From CAZAPG01 sp964486935 (lineage in GTDB: Bacteria; Chloroflexota; Anaerolineae; 4572-78; J111): a stretch of DNA of 49,631 nucleotides. Positions 42,892 through 49,631 of the stretch are shown here, in pieces. The notes under the pieces are model-generated. The model did no database searches and was not told the DNA's origin. It saw nothing but the letters and a program-made list of their open reading frames with translations. Numbering within the stretch: position 1 is the stretch's first letter; each line of letters begins with the position of its first letter. Position numbers and translations under genes: made by a program. The stretch covers positions 1 through 49,631 of the forward strand of contig CAZAPG010000056.1 in NCBI GenBank assembly GCA_964486935.1. The letters run 5' to 3'.

Positions 42892-44484
42892 TTAGCGGGG
42901 GGGAGGCCCGCCAAACATCCGGGGGCCGCCGCTGTTGTTATCATCGTTTACAAATGTTGTCACCTGGCCCACCACCTGGTCTCCGGCTTTCAGCGCCTCG
43001 GATTGCACCACCGTCCATTCGCCCTGGGTTGCGCCGGGCGTCACCACAACCCGGTTCGTCTGTCCGTTGCGAACAACGCGCACGGTGGTTTCGCCTTCAA
43101 ACTCAACCAGGGCATTGCTGGGCACCAGCCAGGCATTTTCTGCGCCTTCGCCCAGAATGGTGGCCACAGCCGTCATACCGGGGCGAACGCCGTCTGCCAG
43201 TTCGAGGTTATTCAACTGAATGGTGACCTGGTAATTAACCACGCCGCTATCGGTTTGGCTAACCGGGGCAATCCGCGCCACCTGGCCCTCAAAAACCTGG
43301 TCGGGCAGGGCGTCAACCGCAATGTTGACCGGCTGGCCCAGTTCCACCTTGCGAATGTCAACCTCGGCCACGTAGACCGGCAGTTCCAGGTCGGTCAGGT
43401 TGGCCAGGGTTAAGGCGCTGGTACCGCCAGAAACCTGCTGGCCGGCCTGCACGTCTACGGTTAGAATTGCGCCATCAATGGGGGCGCGGAGCCTGGCCCG
43501 CTCCAGATTGGCCTGAGCCTCTTCCAAATCCAATTGGGCCTGCTCGATGGCCAGTTCGGCAGTTCTGATATCGGCTTCGCTGGGGCCGCTCAATAGAGTG
43601 GCTAAATTGGCTTCGGCGGCGGCCACCTGCGCTTCGGCGGCGGCTAACTCGGATTGGGTTATTTGCAACGCCTCTAATTGAACCTGGGCGTCTTTGATGC
43701 CTTTGAGCGCCTCCTGTAGCTCTGCGTTGGAGGCCGGGGCGCTGGCAATTTCAAAAGCGGCTTTGGCCACATCATAATCAATGGTGGCGGTTTGCAGGTC
43801 CATAGCCTGCTGGGTTGCGCCAATATCGCCGCGATAGGCAATTTGGTTGTAGGCTTCCTGGGCCTGCTGCAAGGCAATAAAGGCCTTGAGCATTTCGGCG
43901 CTCAGTTGGGTCAATTCGGCTTCGCTGCTGCCGGCCAATATCTCCTGGTAGTTTTCTTGCGCGGCCATAAGGGTGGCCTGGGCTGCTTCCAGTTCTGCCG
44001 CGCTGGGGCCGGCCTGAAGTTCGGCCAGGTTTTCTTTGGCCGAGGCCAGCTCTGAGCGGGCTGCTTCAATCTCGGCCTGGCTGGCCGGTTCGCGCAGTTT
44101 GGCTAATTCATTTTGGCTGGTAGCCAGGCTCAGTTGGGCGCGCTGCGCGGCCCGTTCCAAATCGGTGGTGTCCAGGGCCAGCAGAATGTCGCCCGTTGTA
44201 ACCATATCGCCCGGTTTGACGTTGATTTCGGTGATAACGCCTTCAACCTGCAAAACGGCGGCGCGCTGGTTGGCCAGGGCAATGTTGCCGGCGGCGCTCA
44301 CCTGGTTAATGTCGGTGGCGGGCCTGATGTTAACGGTTTGCTGGTTTTGGTCCGGGCTGTTACTTTGCGCCCTGGCCTGGCGGCTTTCTCCCACCAGCGT
44401 TGTCAGCGAGTCTCGAAAATAGAAACCCGCACCGGCCAGAATGATGATAACCAGTAAAATAATCCATACTTTTTTGCTTTTCAC
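42892..44484 (-). CDS. MacA/HlyD-type membrane fusion protein
   Basis: The 530-aa product starts at GTG with AGGAG 6 nt upstream. An N-terminal anchor (about 6-24) is followed by a biotinyl-lipoyl-like half (VEGVITEINVKPGDMVTTGD), a long coiled-coil hairpin (about 105-320; repeated AELEAAQATLMAAQENYQE-type segments), the second half (LRAPIDGAILTVDVQAGQQV) and beta-barrel domains. It links the inner-membrane ABC transporter to the outside. The 200-residue hairpin is long for this family. The gene is 9 nt after the permease gene. Confidence 0.92.
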   Translation of the reverse strand: MKSKKVWIILLVIIILAGAGFYFRDSLTTLVGESRQARAQSNSPDQNQQTVNIRPATDINQVSAAGNIALANQRAAVLQVEGVITEINVKPGDMVTTGDILLALDTTDLERAAQRAQLSLATSQNELAKLREPASQAEIEAARSELASAKENLAELQAGPSAAELEAAQATLMAAQENYQEILAGSSEAELTQLSAEMLKAFIALQQAQEAYNQIAYRGDIGATQQAMDLQTATIDYDVAKAAFEIASAPASNAELQEALKGIKDAQVQLEALQITQSELAAAEAQVAAAEANLATLLSGPSEADIRTAELAIEQAQLDLEEAQANLERARLRAPIDGAILTVDVQAGQQVSGGTSALTLANLTDLELPVYVAEVDIRKVELGQPVNIAVDALPDQVFEGQVARIAPVSQTDSGVVNYQVTIQLNNLELADGVRPGMTAVATILGEGAENAWLVPSNALVEFEGETTVRVVRNGQTNRVVVTPGATQGEWTVVQSEALKAGDQVVGQVTTFVNDDNNSGGPRMFGGPPPR

Positions 44485-44493
44485 AAGCGTCTC

Positions 44494-45738
44494 CTATTCA
44501 GAACGTAATGCCTCAATCGGGTCAAGCTGGGTGGCCCGCATGGCGGGATAAATGCCAAAAATCAAACCACTGAGCAGGCTAAAACCAAGGGCCAGCGCCA
44601 GCGAGTCGGGTTGAATAACAACGCTAAAGGTAAAGCCGGGTATTTGGGATAGCAAAGCCGCCAGCCCGTAGGCCAGCCCCACGCCAATTAGCCCGCCAAA
44701 AAAACAAAGCACCAGCGCCTCGATTAAAAATTGCAGCAGAATATCGTTATCGTGCGCGCCAATGGCTTTACGCAGTCCAATTTCGCGGGTGCGTTCGGTG
44801 ACAGACACCAGCATAATATTCATAATGCCGATGCCCCCCACAATCAAGCTGACCGCGCCAATTGCGCCCAAAAAAATTGTCAGCGTTTGAGAAATATCAG
44901 AGGCGGTTTCTAGCAGGCTGGCCTGGTTGAAAATGGTAAAATCATTGTCGTTGTCCGGCTTCAGGTTGTGGCGCAGGCGCAGGGTGGTTTCAATTTGCTG
45001 CTCGGCGGCCTCAACCTGGGCAGAACCGGCGGCCTGAACGTTAATGCTGGAAACGGTATACTCGCCCCGGTAGCGCGGCGCATTGAACAGGCGTCCCTGA
45101 GCCACACCAATGGGGATGAAAGCCCGTTCATCGGGGCTGGTGCGGCCAAACCCGCCGGATTCTTCAAGCACGCCCACAACTTGAAACGGCTGGGCGTTAA
45201 TCCGCAGGCTCAGGCCCACCGGATTTTCTTCGTCAAACAGGTTGGCGGCCAGTTCAGACCCCAGTACCACCGCCTGTCGCTGGCTTTCAACCTCTTCTTC
45301 GGTTAAAAAGCGCCCGGAGGCAACCTTCAGGTTTCTAACCTCCTGGTACTCAACCGTAACCCCCGTTACCTGGTCTTGCGTGTTGTTATTGGCGTAAACC
45401 AGCCGGGCGTTGGCTGTGTATTCCGGCGCTACCCTGGCAATGGCCGGGTGTATCTCCCAATTTTTCAGGGCCTCGGCATCGCCCAGGGTTAGCGTACCCG
45501 CCGAGCCGCTTTCGCCGCGCACGCCGCCGCTGCTGCTGGCGCCGGGGTTAATGGTGAGCAGGTTGGTGCCCTGGCTTTCGATGCGGCTGGTAATATTGGC
45601 GGCAGCGCCGCGCCCAATACCCATGGTGGTTAACACCGCGGCCACGCCAATAATGATGCCCAGCATGGTCAAAATGGCCCGCAGTTTGTGAGCCACAATA
45701 CTCTCTATGGCAACCTGTAAATATTTAATAACTTTCAT
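44494..45738 (-). CDS. MacB-type ABC transporter permease (FtsX-like)
   Basis: The 414-aa product has the MacB architecture: a first helix after IVAHKLRAILTMLGIIIGVA, a large periplasmic/extracellular domain (about 50-285) and three C-terminal helices with the FtsX signature (RTREIGLRKAIGAHDNDILL, FGIYPAMRATQLDPIEALRSE). It lacks the fused N-terminal ATPase of E. coli MacB; that part is the next gene. The ATG at 45738 has GGGAG 6 nt upstream and overlaps the ATPase gene by 14 nt. The likely cargo is a peptide, lipid or drug. Confidence 0.93.
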   Translation of the reverse strand: MKVIKYLQVAIESIVAHKLRAILTMLGIIIGVAAVLTTMGIGRGAAANITSRIESQGTNLLTINPGASSSGGVRGESGSAGTLTLGDAEALKNWEIHPAIARVAPEYTANARLVYANNNTQDQVTGVTVEYQEVRNLKVASGRFLTEEEVESQRQAVVLGSELAANLFDEENPVGLSLRINAQPFQVVGVLEESGGFGRTSPDERAFIPIGVAQGRLFNAPRYRGEYTVSSINVQAAGSAQVEAAEQQIETTLRLRHNLKPDNDNDFTIFNQASLLETASDISQTLTIFLGAIGAVSLIVGGIGIMNIMLVSVTERTREIGLRKAIGAHDNDILLQFLIEALVLCFFGGLIGVGLAYGLAALLSQIPGFTFSVVIQPDSLALALGFSLLSGLIFGIYPAMRATQLDPIEALRSE

Positions 45739-46465
45739 GCGCCTCTCCCAGGGCAGGTACAACTATTTTATGCCCATTCGGCCTGTCGGACACAATTTTG
45801 CCGTCGCTCAGGGTAACAATACGTCTGGCCCGCCGAGCCACTTGTGGATCGTGCGTAACCATGATGACAGTTAGCCCCTGGGCGTGCAATTCATCAAACA
45901 GAGACATTACTTCGGCCCCGGTTTTGGTATCGAGCGCGCCGGTTGGCTCGTCGGCCAGCAGCAGGCTGGGCTGATTAACCAAGGCTCTGGCAATGGCTAC
46001 CCGCTGTTGCTGCCCCCCCGAAAGTTCATCGGGGCGGTGGTTGGCCCGGTCTCCCAGCCCCACCTGGTCTAAAACAGCCAGCGACTGCTCGCGCCGTTTG
46101 CGCCCCGGCACGCCGGCATAAAAAAGGGGCAACTCTACCTGGCGGCGGGCCGTAATTCTGGGCAGTAAATTGAACTGCTGAAAAACAAAGCCAATTTCCC
46201 GGTTACGCAGGTCGGCCAGCTTGCTTTTGCTCATTTTGCTCGACTCGACACCCCGAATTTTATAGCTGCCGGTGGTGGGACGGTCTAACAGGCCAATCAT
46301 ATTCATCAACGTGCTTTTGCCGGAGCCGCTGGCGCCCATAATAGCCAAATACTCGCCGGGCTGCACCGTTAGCGACACATCGCGCAAGGCATGCACCTGA
46401 ATATCGCCCATCTGATAAATTTTGGTCATATCTTTAATTTGAATGAGAGGTTCGTGATTGGGCAT
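45725..46465 (-). CDS. MacB/LolD-type ABC transporter ATP-binding protein
   Basis: The 246-aa product has Walker A GASGSGKSTL, Q-loop VFQQFNLLP, signature LSGGQQQRVAIARALV, Walker B SLLLADEPTGALD and the H-loop VTHDP, with the LolD/MacB-type order. It drives the FtsX-like permease encoded by the next gene. AAGGA lies 10 nt before the ATG. Immediately upstream (46499-46558) are a predicted promoter and a four-unit direct-repeat array, so this is likely the first gene of the regulated exporter transcript. Confidence 0.95.
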   Translation of the reverse strand: MPNHEPLIQIKDMTKIYQMGDIQVHALRDVSLTVQPGEYLAIMGASGSGKSTLMNMIGLLDRPTTGSYKIRGVESSKMSKSKLADLRNREIGFVFQQFNLLPRITARRQVELPLFYAGVPGRKRREQSLAVLDQVGLGDRANHRPDELSGGQQQRVAIARALVNQPSLLLADEPTGALDTKTGAEVMSLFDELHAQGLTVIMVTHDPQVARRARRIVTLSDGKIVSDRPNGHKIVVPALGEAHESY

Positions 46466-46498
46466 TTGTTATTTTCCTTCAGTGGTATGTCCATTGCC

Positions 46499-46558
46499 AT
46501 TCTAAACAGATCACCTGAGAATTCCCCTAGAGAAACCTGAGAAATTACTGAGAAACTT
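46499..46558 (-). promoter_or_regulatory. Direct-repeat operator (11-nt period) and -10 box of the ABC exporter operon
   Basis: On the minus strand CTCAG-type units occur at 11-nt steps (plus-strand CTGAG at 46515, degenerate CCTAG at 46526, CTGAG at 46537 and 46548). The last unit ends at 46515; exactly 10 nt later, at 46504-46499, is TAGAAT, a good -10 hexamer. This is the spacing of PhoB/OmpR-family activated promoters, where the regulator replaces a -35 box. The array overlaps the 3' end of the 46511-46909 gene. The matching array lies before the response regulator at 47476. Confidence 0.7.
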
Positions 46559-46909
46559 TTTCGACCTGTCATTCAGTTTATCTAAATAGTTGCCCGGTTG
46601 AGCCGCAGAGCGCCAGCGACAGAAAAGGCATTTAGCCAGGCAAACTGATACAGCCAGGCAGATTAAGCCAACCGCCAGCACAAAATAGATTAATTGAAAT
46701 GGCGTGGCTGCCACCAGAAACGGGCCAGCATAAAATATTACCTCCTCCCGAAACAGCAACCGCTCCGCCGCCAGCCAGGCCGGCGCCTGGGCGCTTTGAG
46801 CAAATAGCGGCGTAGTCAGGTAATGGTAGTTTAACAGTAAAACAACGCCGCTGCCAATAGTAATCACTATTGTCAAAACTCCAAGGGTGTATTTCCATTT
46901 CTTTGACAT
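46511..46909 (-). CDS. Small two-helix membrane protein
   Basis: The 132-aa product has helices at about 7-28 (YTLGVLTIVITIGSGVVLLL) and 62-92 (AGPFLVAATPFQLIYFVLAV, GLICLAVSVCLAKCLFC). The loop between them carries an acidic and Ala-rich stretch that should lie outside. I do not recognise a family. GAGGGAG lies 4 nt before the ATG. The gene ends inside the exporter operator array and sits between a related small membrane protein gene and the ABC ATPase gene, in the same direction. Confidence 0.75.
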   Translation of the reverse strand: MSKKWKYTLGVLTIVITIGSGVVLLLNYHYLTTPLFAQSAQAPAWLAAERLLFREEVIFYAGPFLVAATPFQLIYFVLAVGLICLAVSVCLAKCLFCRWRSAAQPGNYLDKLNDRSKKFLSNFSGFSRGILR

Positions 46910-46925
46910 AGTACTCCCTCATTCG

Positions 46926-47180
46926 TTAATCCTCAATCCATTTTTGAATCAGGCTCAACAAGAGCCATAAACCGGTAATGAGGCCGGCGCCAGCCAGCAA
47001 ACATAACCCGCCCTGCACCGCCGCGCCCGCGCCCCAAATCAATCCAATCAAGCCCGTGCCGCCCAGCACCAACACCACAATCACCAGCAAGAACAAAGTT
47101 CTTTCTTGCCGGCGGCGCGTTTGGCGGTAGTTAGTGGGAGTCTGTTCTGGTTTATCTTTTGACCACATTTTCAGTTTCAA
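46926..47180 (-). CDS. Small two-helix membrane protein
   Basis: The 84-aa product (TTG 47180, AGGAG 4 nt upstream; an ATG at 47168 lies too far from this site) has a charged N-terminus (PEQTPTNYRQTRRRQER) and two membrane helices (TLFLLVIVVLVLGGTGLIGL and GLCLLAGAGLITGLWLLLSL). No family is recognised. It is 16 nt upstream of the next small membrane protein gene and divergent from the response regulator, so it may be part of the envelope-stress group. Confidence 0.65.
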   Translation of the reverse strand: MKLKMWSKDKPEQTPTNYRQTRRRQERTLFLLVIVVLVLGGTGLIGLIWGAGAAVQGGLCLLAGAGLITGLWLLLSLIQKWIED

Positions 47181-47475
47181 ATTACTCCTGTGAAAATAGC
47201 GCCGCAGGCCGGGGGGCTTGGGGGATGTCCCCCCTACTTTTTTCATCACCCGGTGCGGCAGCGCCGCTGCGGTCAGTCTCCCTGTTACTATTGTAAAGAA
47301 TAAATATGGAGAAGTTATGAAGATTCTCTTCAGAATATCTTTATTTTCAAATACTCTCAGTATTCTCTCAGCTTTTACTTAGCTTTTGCTCAGATAGTAG
47401 CGGCATAATAACCAGGTAGACAGGATTAAAAGCAAAGGCTATAATCACGCCAAAGCAAAGTTACCGGAAACAATT
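47181..47475. other. Divergent regulatory region before the two-component system
   Basis: This 295-nt gap has no gene. 47184-47203 repeats exactly the 20-nt string at 4789-4808. 47205-47240 is a GC-rich GGGGG/CCCCC palindromic piece distantly like the copies A-C element. The operator array and promoter of the response regulator occupy 47356-47409. Confidence 0.6.
47356..47409 (+). promoter_or_regulatory. Direct-repeat operator (11-nt period) and -10 box of the two-component system
   Basis: CTCAG, CTCAG, CTTAG and CTCAG start at 47356, 47367, 47378 and 47389, exactly 11 nt apart, the first, second and fourth being identical. The last unit ends at 47393; after exactly 10 nt comes CATAAT at 47404-47409, a plausible -10. 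The same arrangement occurs before the ABC exporter gene. Transcription would begin near 47416, about 60 nt before the regulator start. Confidence 0.72.
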
Positions 47476-48153
47476 ATGGCGACAATTCTTGTAGCAGATG
47501 ATGACGAAAAGCTGCTAAAAATGGTGCGCCGCACCCTGATTTACGAAGGCTTTGAGGTAATTACGGCCACCACCGGACAAGATGCATTGACCAAAATAGA
47601 ATCTGACACGCCCGATTTGATTGTGCTGGATTGGATGATGCCCCAACTGGACGGCCTGAAAATGCTGCAACGCCTGCGCGCAACCGGCAACGAAACGCCC
47701 ATCCTTATGCTTACGGCCCGCGACGCCATTGAAGACCGGGTAGAAGGGCTAAACCGGGGCGCAGATGATTACCTGGTAAAACCCTTTGCCCCCTCAGAAT
47801 TGCTGGCCCGGCTGCGGGCATTACTGCGGCGCTCCAAAATTATCGAGGCCGAAGGCCCGCTAACCTATGTCGACCTGTATCTTGACCCGGTTTCGCGGGA
47901 AACCCGGCGGGGCAACCGCAAGTTTGAATTGACTCCCAAAGAGTTTGAACTCTTCCATCTTTTAATGCGACACCCCCGCCAGGTGCTGGTCCGCGACCGC
48001 ATTTTAGAAGAGGTGTGGGGCTATGATTTTGGCGGCGAAGATAACGTGCTTGAAGTATACATTGGCTACCTCAGAAAAAAAACAGAAGCCGCCGGCGAAC
48101 CGCGCCTGATCCAAACCGTGCGCGGCATCGGTTACGTATTGAGAGAGACCTGA
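47476..48153 (+). CDS. OmpR/PhoB-family response regulator
   Basis: The 225-aa product has a complete receiver (ADDDEKLLKMVRRT, phospho-site Asp52 in LIVLDWMMP, MLTARDA, YLVKPF) and a winged-helix DNA-binding domain (FELTPKEFELFHLLMRHPRQ, VLEVYIGYLRKK, IQTVRGIGYVLRE). It is canonical and of family length. GGAAA lies before the ATG. It should bind direct repeats as a head-to-tail dimer, which fits the two arrays at 47356 and 46515. It is followed 1 nt later by its kinase. Confidence 0.97.
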   Translation: MATILVADDDEKLLKMVRRTLIYEGFEVITATTGQDALTKIESDTPDLIVLDWMMPQLDGLKMLQRLRATGNETPILMLTARDAIEDRVEGLNRGADDYLVKPFAPSELLARLRALLRRSKIIEAEGPLTYVDLYLDPVSRETRRGNRKFELTPKEFELFHLLMRHPRQVLVRDRILEEVWGYDFGGEDNVLEVYIGYLRKKTEAAGEPRLIQTVRGIGYVLRET

Positions 48154-48154
48154 T

Positions 48155-49555
48155 ATGTCAATTCGATTGCGGTTGACCCTGCTTTACAGCGGCATTCTGG
48201 CCTTAACCCTTGTTACCTTTAGCCTTATTTTATACGTAACCCAGGCGCGGACAATCCTGCACGAGTCTAAAAAAGCCCTGGCCAAACGGGCAGATTTTTA
48301 TATCGACGGGCCGCTGGCCCATCGTTCGTTAGATAAGCTGCCGCCGCCGCCCCCTTCCAGATTTGGCGCCTTTTTTCAAATCCGCACCCTGGATGGCGAG
48401 TTACTGGAGCGCTCACCCAGTTTGGGCGACTCGCTGGTTTTGCCACTCAGCCAGGAAGGGTTACAGGCGCTGCAACAGGGCCAAACCTGGGTTGAAATCA
48501 AGGCCATCGAAACAGAGCGGATACTGATTCATAATCAATTATTTACCCCGGAAGGGGACAACACCCCCCTGATTTTACAGGCAGCCACCTCGCTGGCAGA
48601 CCAGGACCGCGATTTAAATAGTTTGGGACAAATTCTATTGATTGGCAGCAGCCTGGCGGTGTTTGGGGCCTTTGGTATTGGCTGGCTAACCGCCGGGGTT
48701 ACGCTGCGGCCCATCAACCGGCTGCGCCAAACGGCTCAAGCTATTGGAGCCGAGCGAGACTTTGGCCGGCGGGTTGACTATTCTGGCCCTAACGATGAGA
48801 TTGGCCAATTAGTGACCACTTTTAACAACATGCTGGTTGAACTCCAGTCGGCCTATGTGCAGGTAGAAGGGACGCTGCAAGCCCAGCGGCGTTTTGTAGC
48901 CGACGCCTCGCACGAACTGCGCACGCCACTGACCACACTGCGAGGCAACATTGGCCTGCTCCAGCGAACCCCCCCCATCAGCGCCGAAGACAAAGCCGAT
49001 GTGCTGGCCGATATGGTTGATGAAACCGAACGGCTGATGCGGCTGGTCAACGACCTGTTGGTGCTGGCCAGAGCCGACGCCGGGCGTCCTCTGCATCAGG
49101 AGCCAATTGCGCTCAAGCCTTTGCTTGAAGATATCTGCCAGCAGGTCAAATTACTGGCTCCTCATCGCACCATCATTAATCAATCTACCCTTGAGGCCAC
49201 CATTGTTGGCGATGTGGATGCGCTCAGGCAGATTCTGCTGGTTTTGTTTGATAACGCGCTCAACCACACGCCCTCCGAAACCGCCATTACGCTCAACACC
49301 AACCTGAATAACGGTCACGTTTCCATTCAGGTAAGCGATAACGGCCCCGGTATTGCCCTTGAACATCTGCCGCACATTTTTGACCGCTTCTATCGCGGCG
49401 ACACCGCCCGCAGCAGCCCCGGCACCGGCCTGGGCCTGGCCATTGCCAGCGAGCTGGTTCAAGCCCAGCGCGGCACGGTTACGGTTGACAGCCAGGTTGG
49501 GCAGGGTTGTACTTTTACGCTCACATTTCCGGCCTCAATTGGGAGCCGGTTATGA
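48155..49555 (+). CDS. Membrane histidine kinase (HAMP-HisKA-HATPase)
   Basis: The 466-aa product has a first membrane helix (about 8-28), an extracytoplasmic sensor of about 130 residues with a Pro-rich start (LPPPPPSRFGAFFQ), a second helix (about 160-185), a HAMP domain (LRPINRLRQTAQAI) and a HisKA domain with His253 in DASHELRTPL. The HATPase part shows FDNALNHTPS, DNGPGIALEHLPHIFDRFYR and GTGLGLAIASEL. It should phosphorylate the regulator encoded 1 nt upstream in response to an envelope signal. The short sensor and the ABC-exporter context resemble antibiotic/cell-wall stress systems. Confidence 0.95.
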   Translation: MSIRLRLTLLYSGILALTLVTFSLILYVTQARTILHESKKALAKRADFYIDGPLAHRSLDKLPPPPPSRFGAFFQIRTLDGELLERSPSLGDSLVLPLSQEGLQALQQGQTWVEIKAIETERILIHNQLFTPEGDNTPLILQAATSLADQDRDLNSLGQILLIGSSLAVFGAFGIGWLTAGVTLRPINRLRQTAQAIGAERDFGRRVDYSGPNDEIGQLVTTFNNMLVELQSAYVQVEGTLQAQRRFVADASHELRTPLTTLRGNIGLLQRTPPISAEDKADVLADMVDETERLMRLVNDLLVLARADAGRPLHQEPIALKPLLEDICQQVKLLAPHRTIINQSTLEATIVGDVDALRQILLVLFDNALNHTPSETAITLNTNLNNGHVSIQVSDNGPGIALEHLPHIFDRFYRGDTARSSPGTGLGLAIASELVQAQRGTVTVDSQVGQGCTFTLTFPASIGSRL

Positions 49556-49576
49556 ACCGGCTAAAGACCTCCTAAG

Positions 49577-49631
49577 AAACACGCTGTTTCTGGCCCAATA
49601 AAGACCTCAAAGGTTTTTGAAACCTTTGAGG
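49577..49631. repeat. 55-nt two-hairpin intergenic repeat, copy 2
   Basis: It is 53/55 identical to 131-185 in the same orientation. The AGAAAC/GTTTCT dyad is one base pair better here, and the large hairpin (CCTCAAAGG/CCTTTGAGG) runs to the window edge. It lies just after the histidine kinase stop, and may act in its 3' region. Confidence 0.75.

Overview
The window reads as bacterial chromosome from a Chloroflexota (Anaerolineae-like) organism. This is an inference from gene content and style: long MalT/BTAD-type regulators, large TPR and PD40 proteins, CotH/lamin-tail secreted proteins, a plant-type L-arabinokinase homologue, frequent TTG starts each preceded by a good Shine-Dalgarno, and many short dispersed intergenic repeats. 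No rRNA, tRNA, CRISPR array, transposase or integrase was recognised.

Layout. 1-132 is the tail of a TrkA_C-type protein. 199-6849 (minus) holds an ECF sigma factor overlapping its membrane anti-sigma partner, then a PD40 propeller protein and a lamin-tail/CotH protein. 7036-7491 is a pentapeptide-repeat protein. 7672-10152 (minus) is a compact locus: a 44-aa membrane peptide, a DUF5317 membrane protein, a small NHLP/Os1348-like protein and a hybrid histidine kinase whose receiver lacks the phospho-acceptor Asp. Just upstream is a 1071-aa MalT/BTAD regulator with its own promoter. 13684-14819 is NUDIX plus DUF2344. 15008-18629 (plus) is a coiled-coil protein, SelB and a THEP1-like NTPase, so the organism should use selenocysteine. 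18819-25170 is a sugar cluster (AraD1/GguC, GalT, IMPase-like, L-arabinokinase-like GHMP kinase, shikimate-dehydrogenase-like) followed by an atypical LuxR-type regulator. 25369-32928 is a giant 2519-aa STAND-type ATPase with 54 TPR units. 32943-35003 carries a PmtA-like methyltransferase, PssA and Psd, enough in principle for PS, PE and methylated PE/PC. 35254-37042 is rplU, rpmA, a long rpmE and tdk.

37120-38851 (minus) is a PqqD-like, HprK-like and Tat-signal protein unit bounded by terminators. Then come an HtrA protease lipoprotein, a YugP-type zinc protease and an envelope ABC-exporter region (two small membrane proteins, MacB-type ATPase and permease, MacA/HlyD adaptor, SH3-PD40 protein). 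A divergent OmpR-type two-component system ends the window.

The strongest regulatory reading is that the response regulator at 47476 controls itself and the ABC exporter. Both have a four-unit array of CTCAG-type direct repeats at exactly 11-nt steps, and both arrays end exactly 10 nt before a good -10 hexamer, the geometry of PhoB/OmpR-family activated promoters. Other signals worth attention are a three-copy intergenic element whose copies carry different flanking direct repeats, a 55-nt two-hairpin repeat present at both window edges, and a leader hairpin before rplU.
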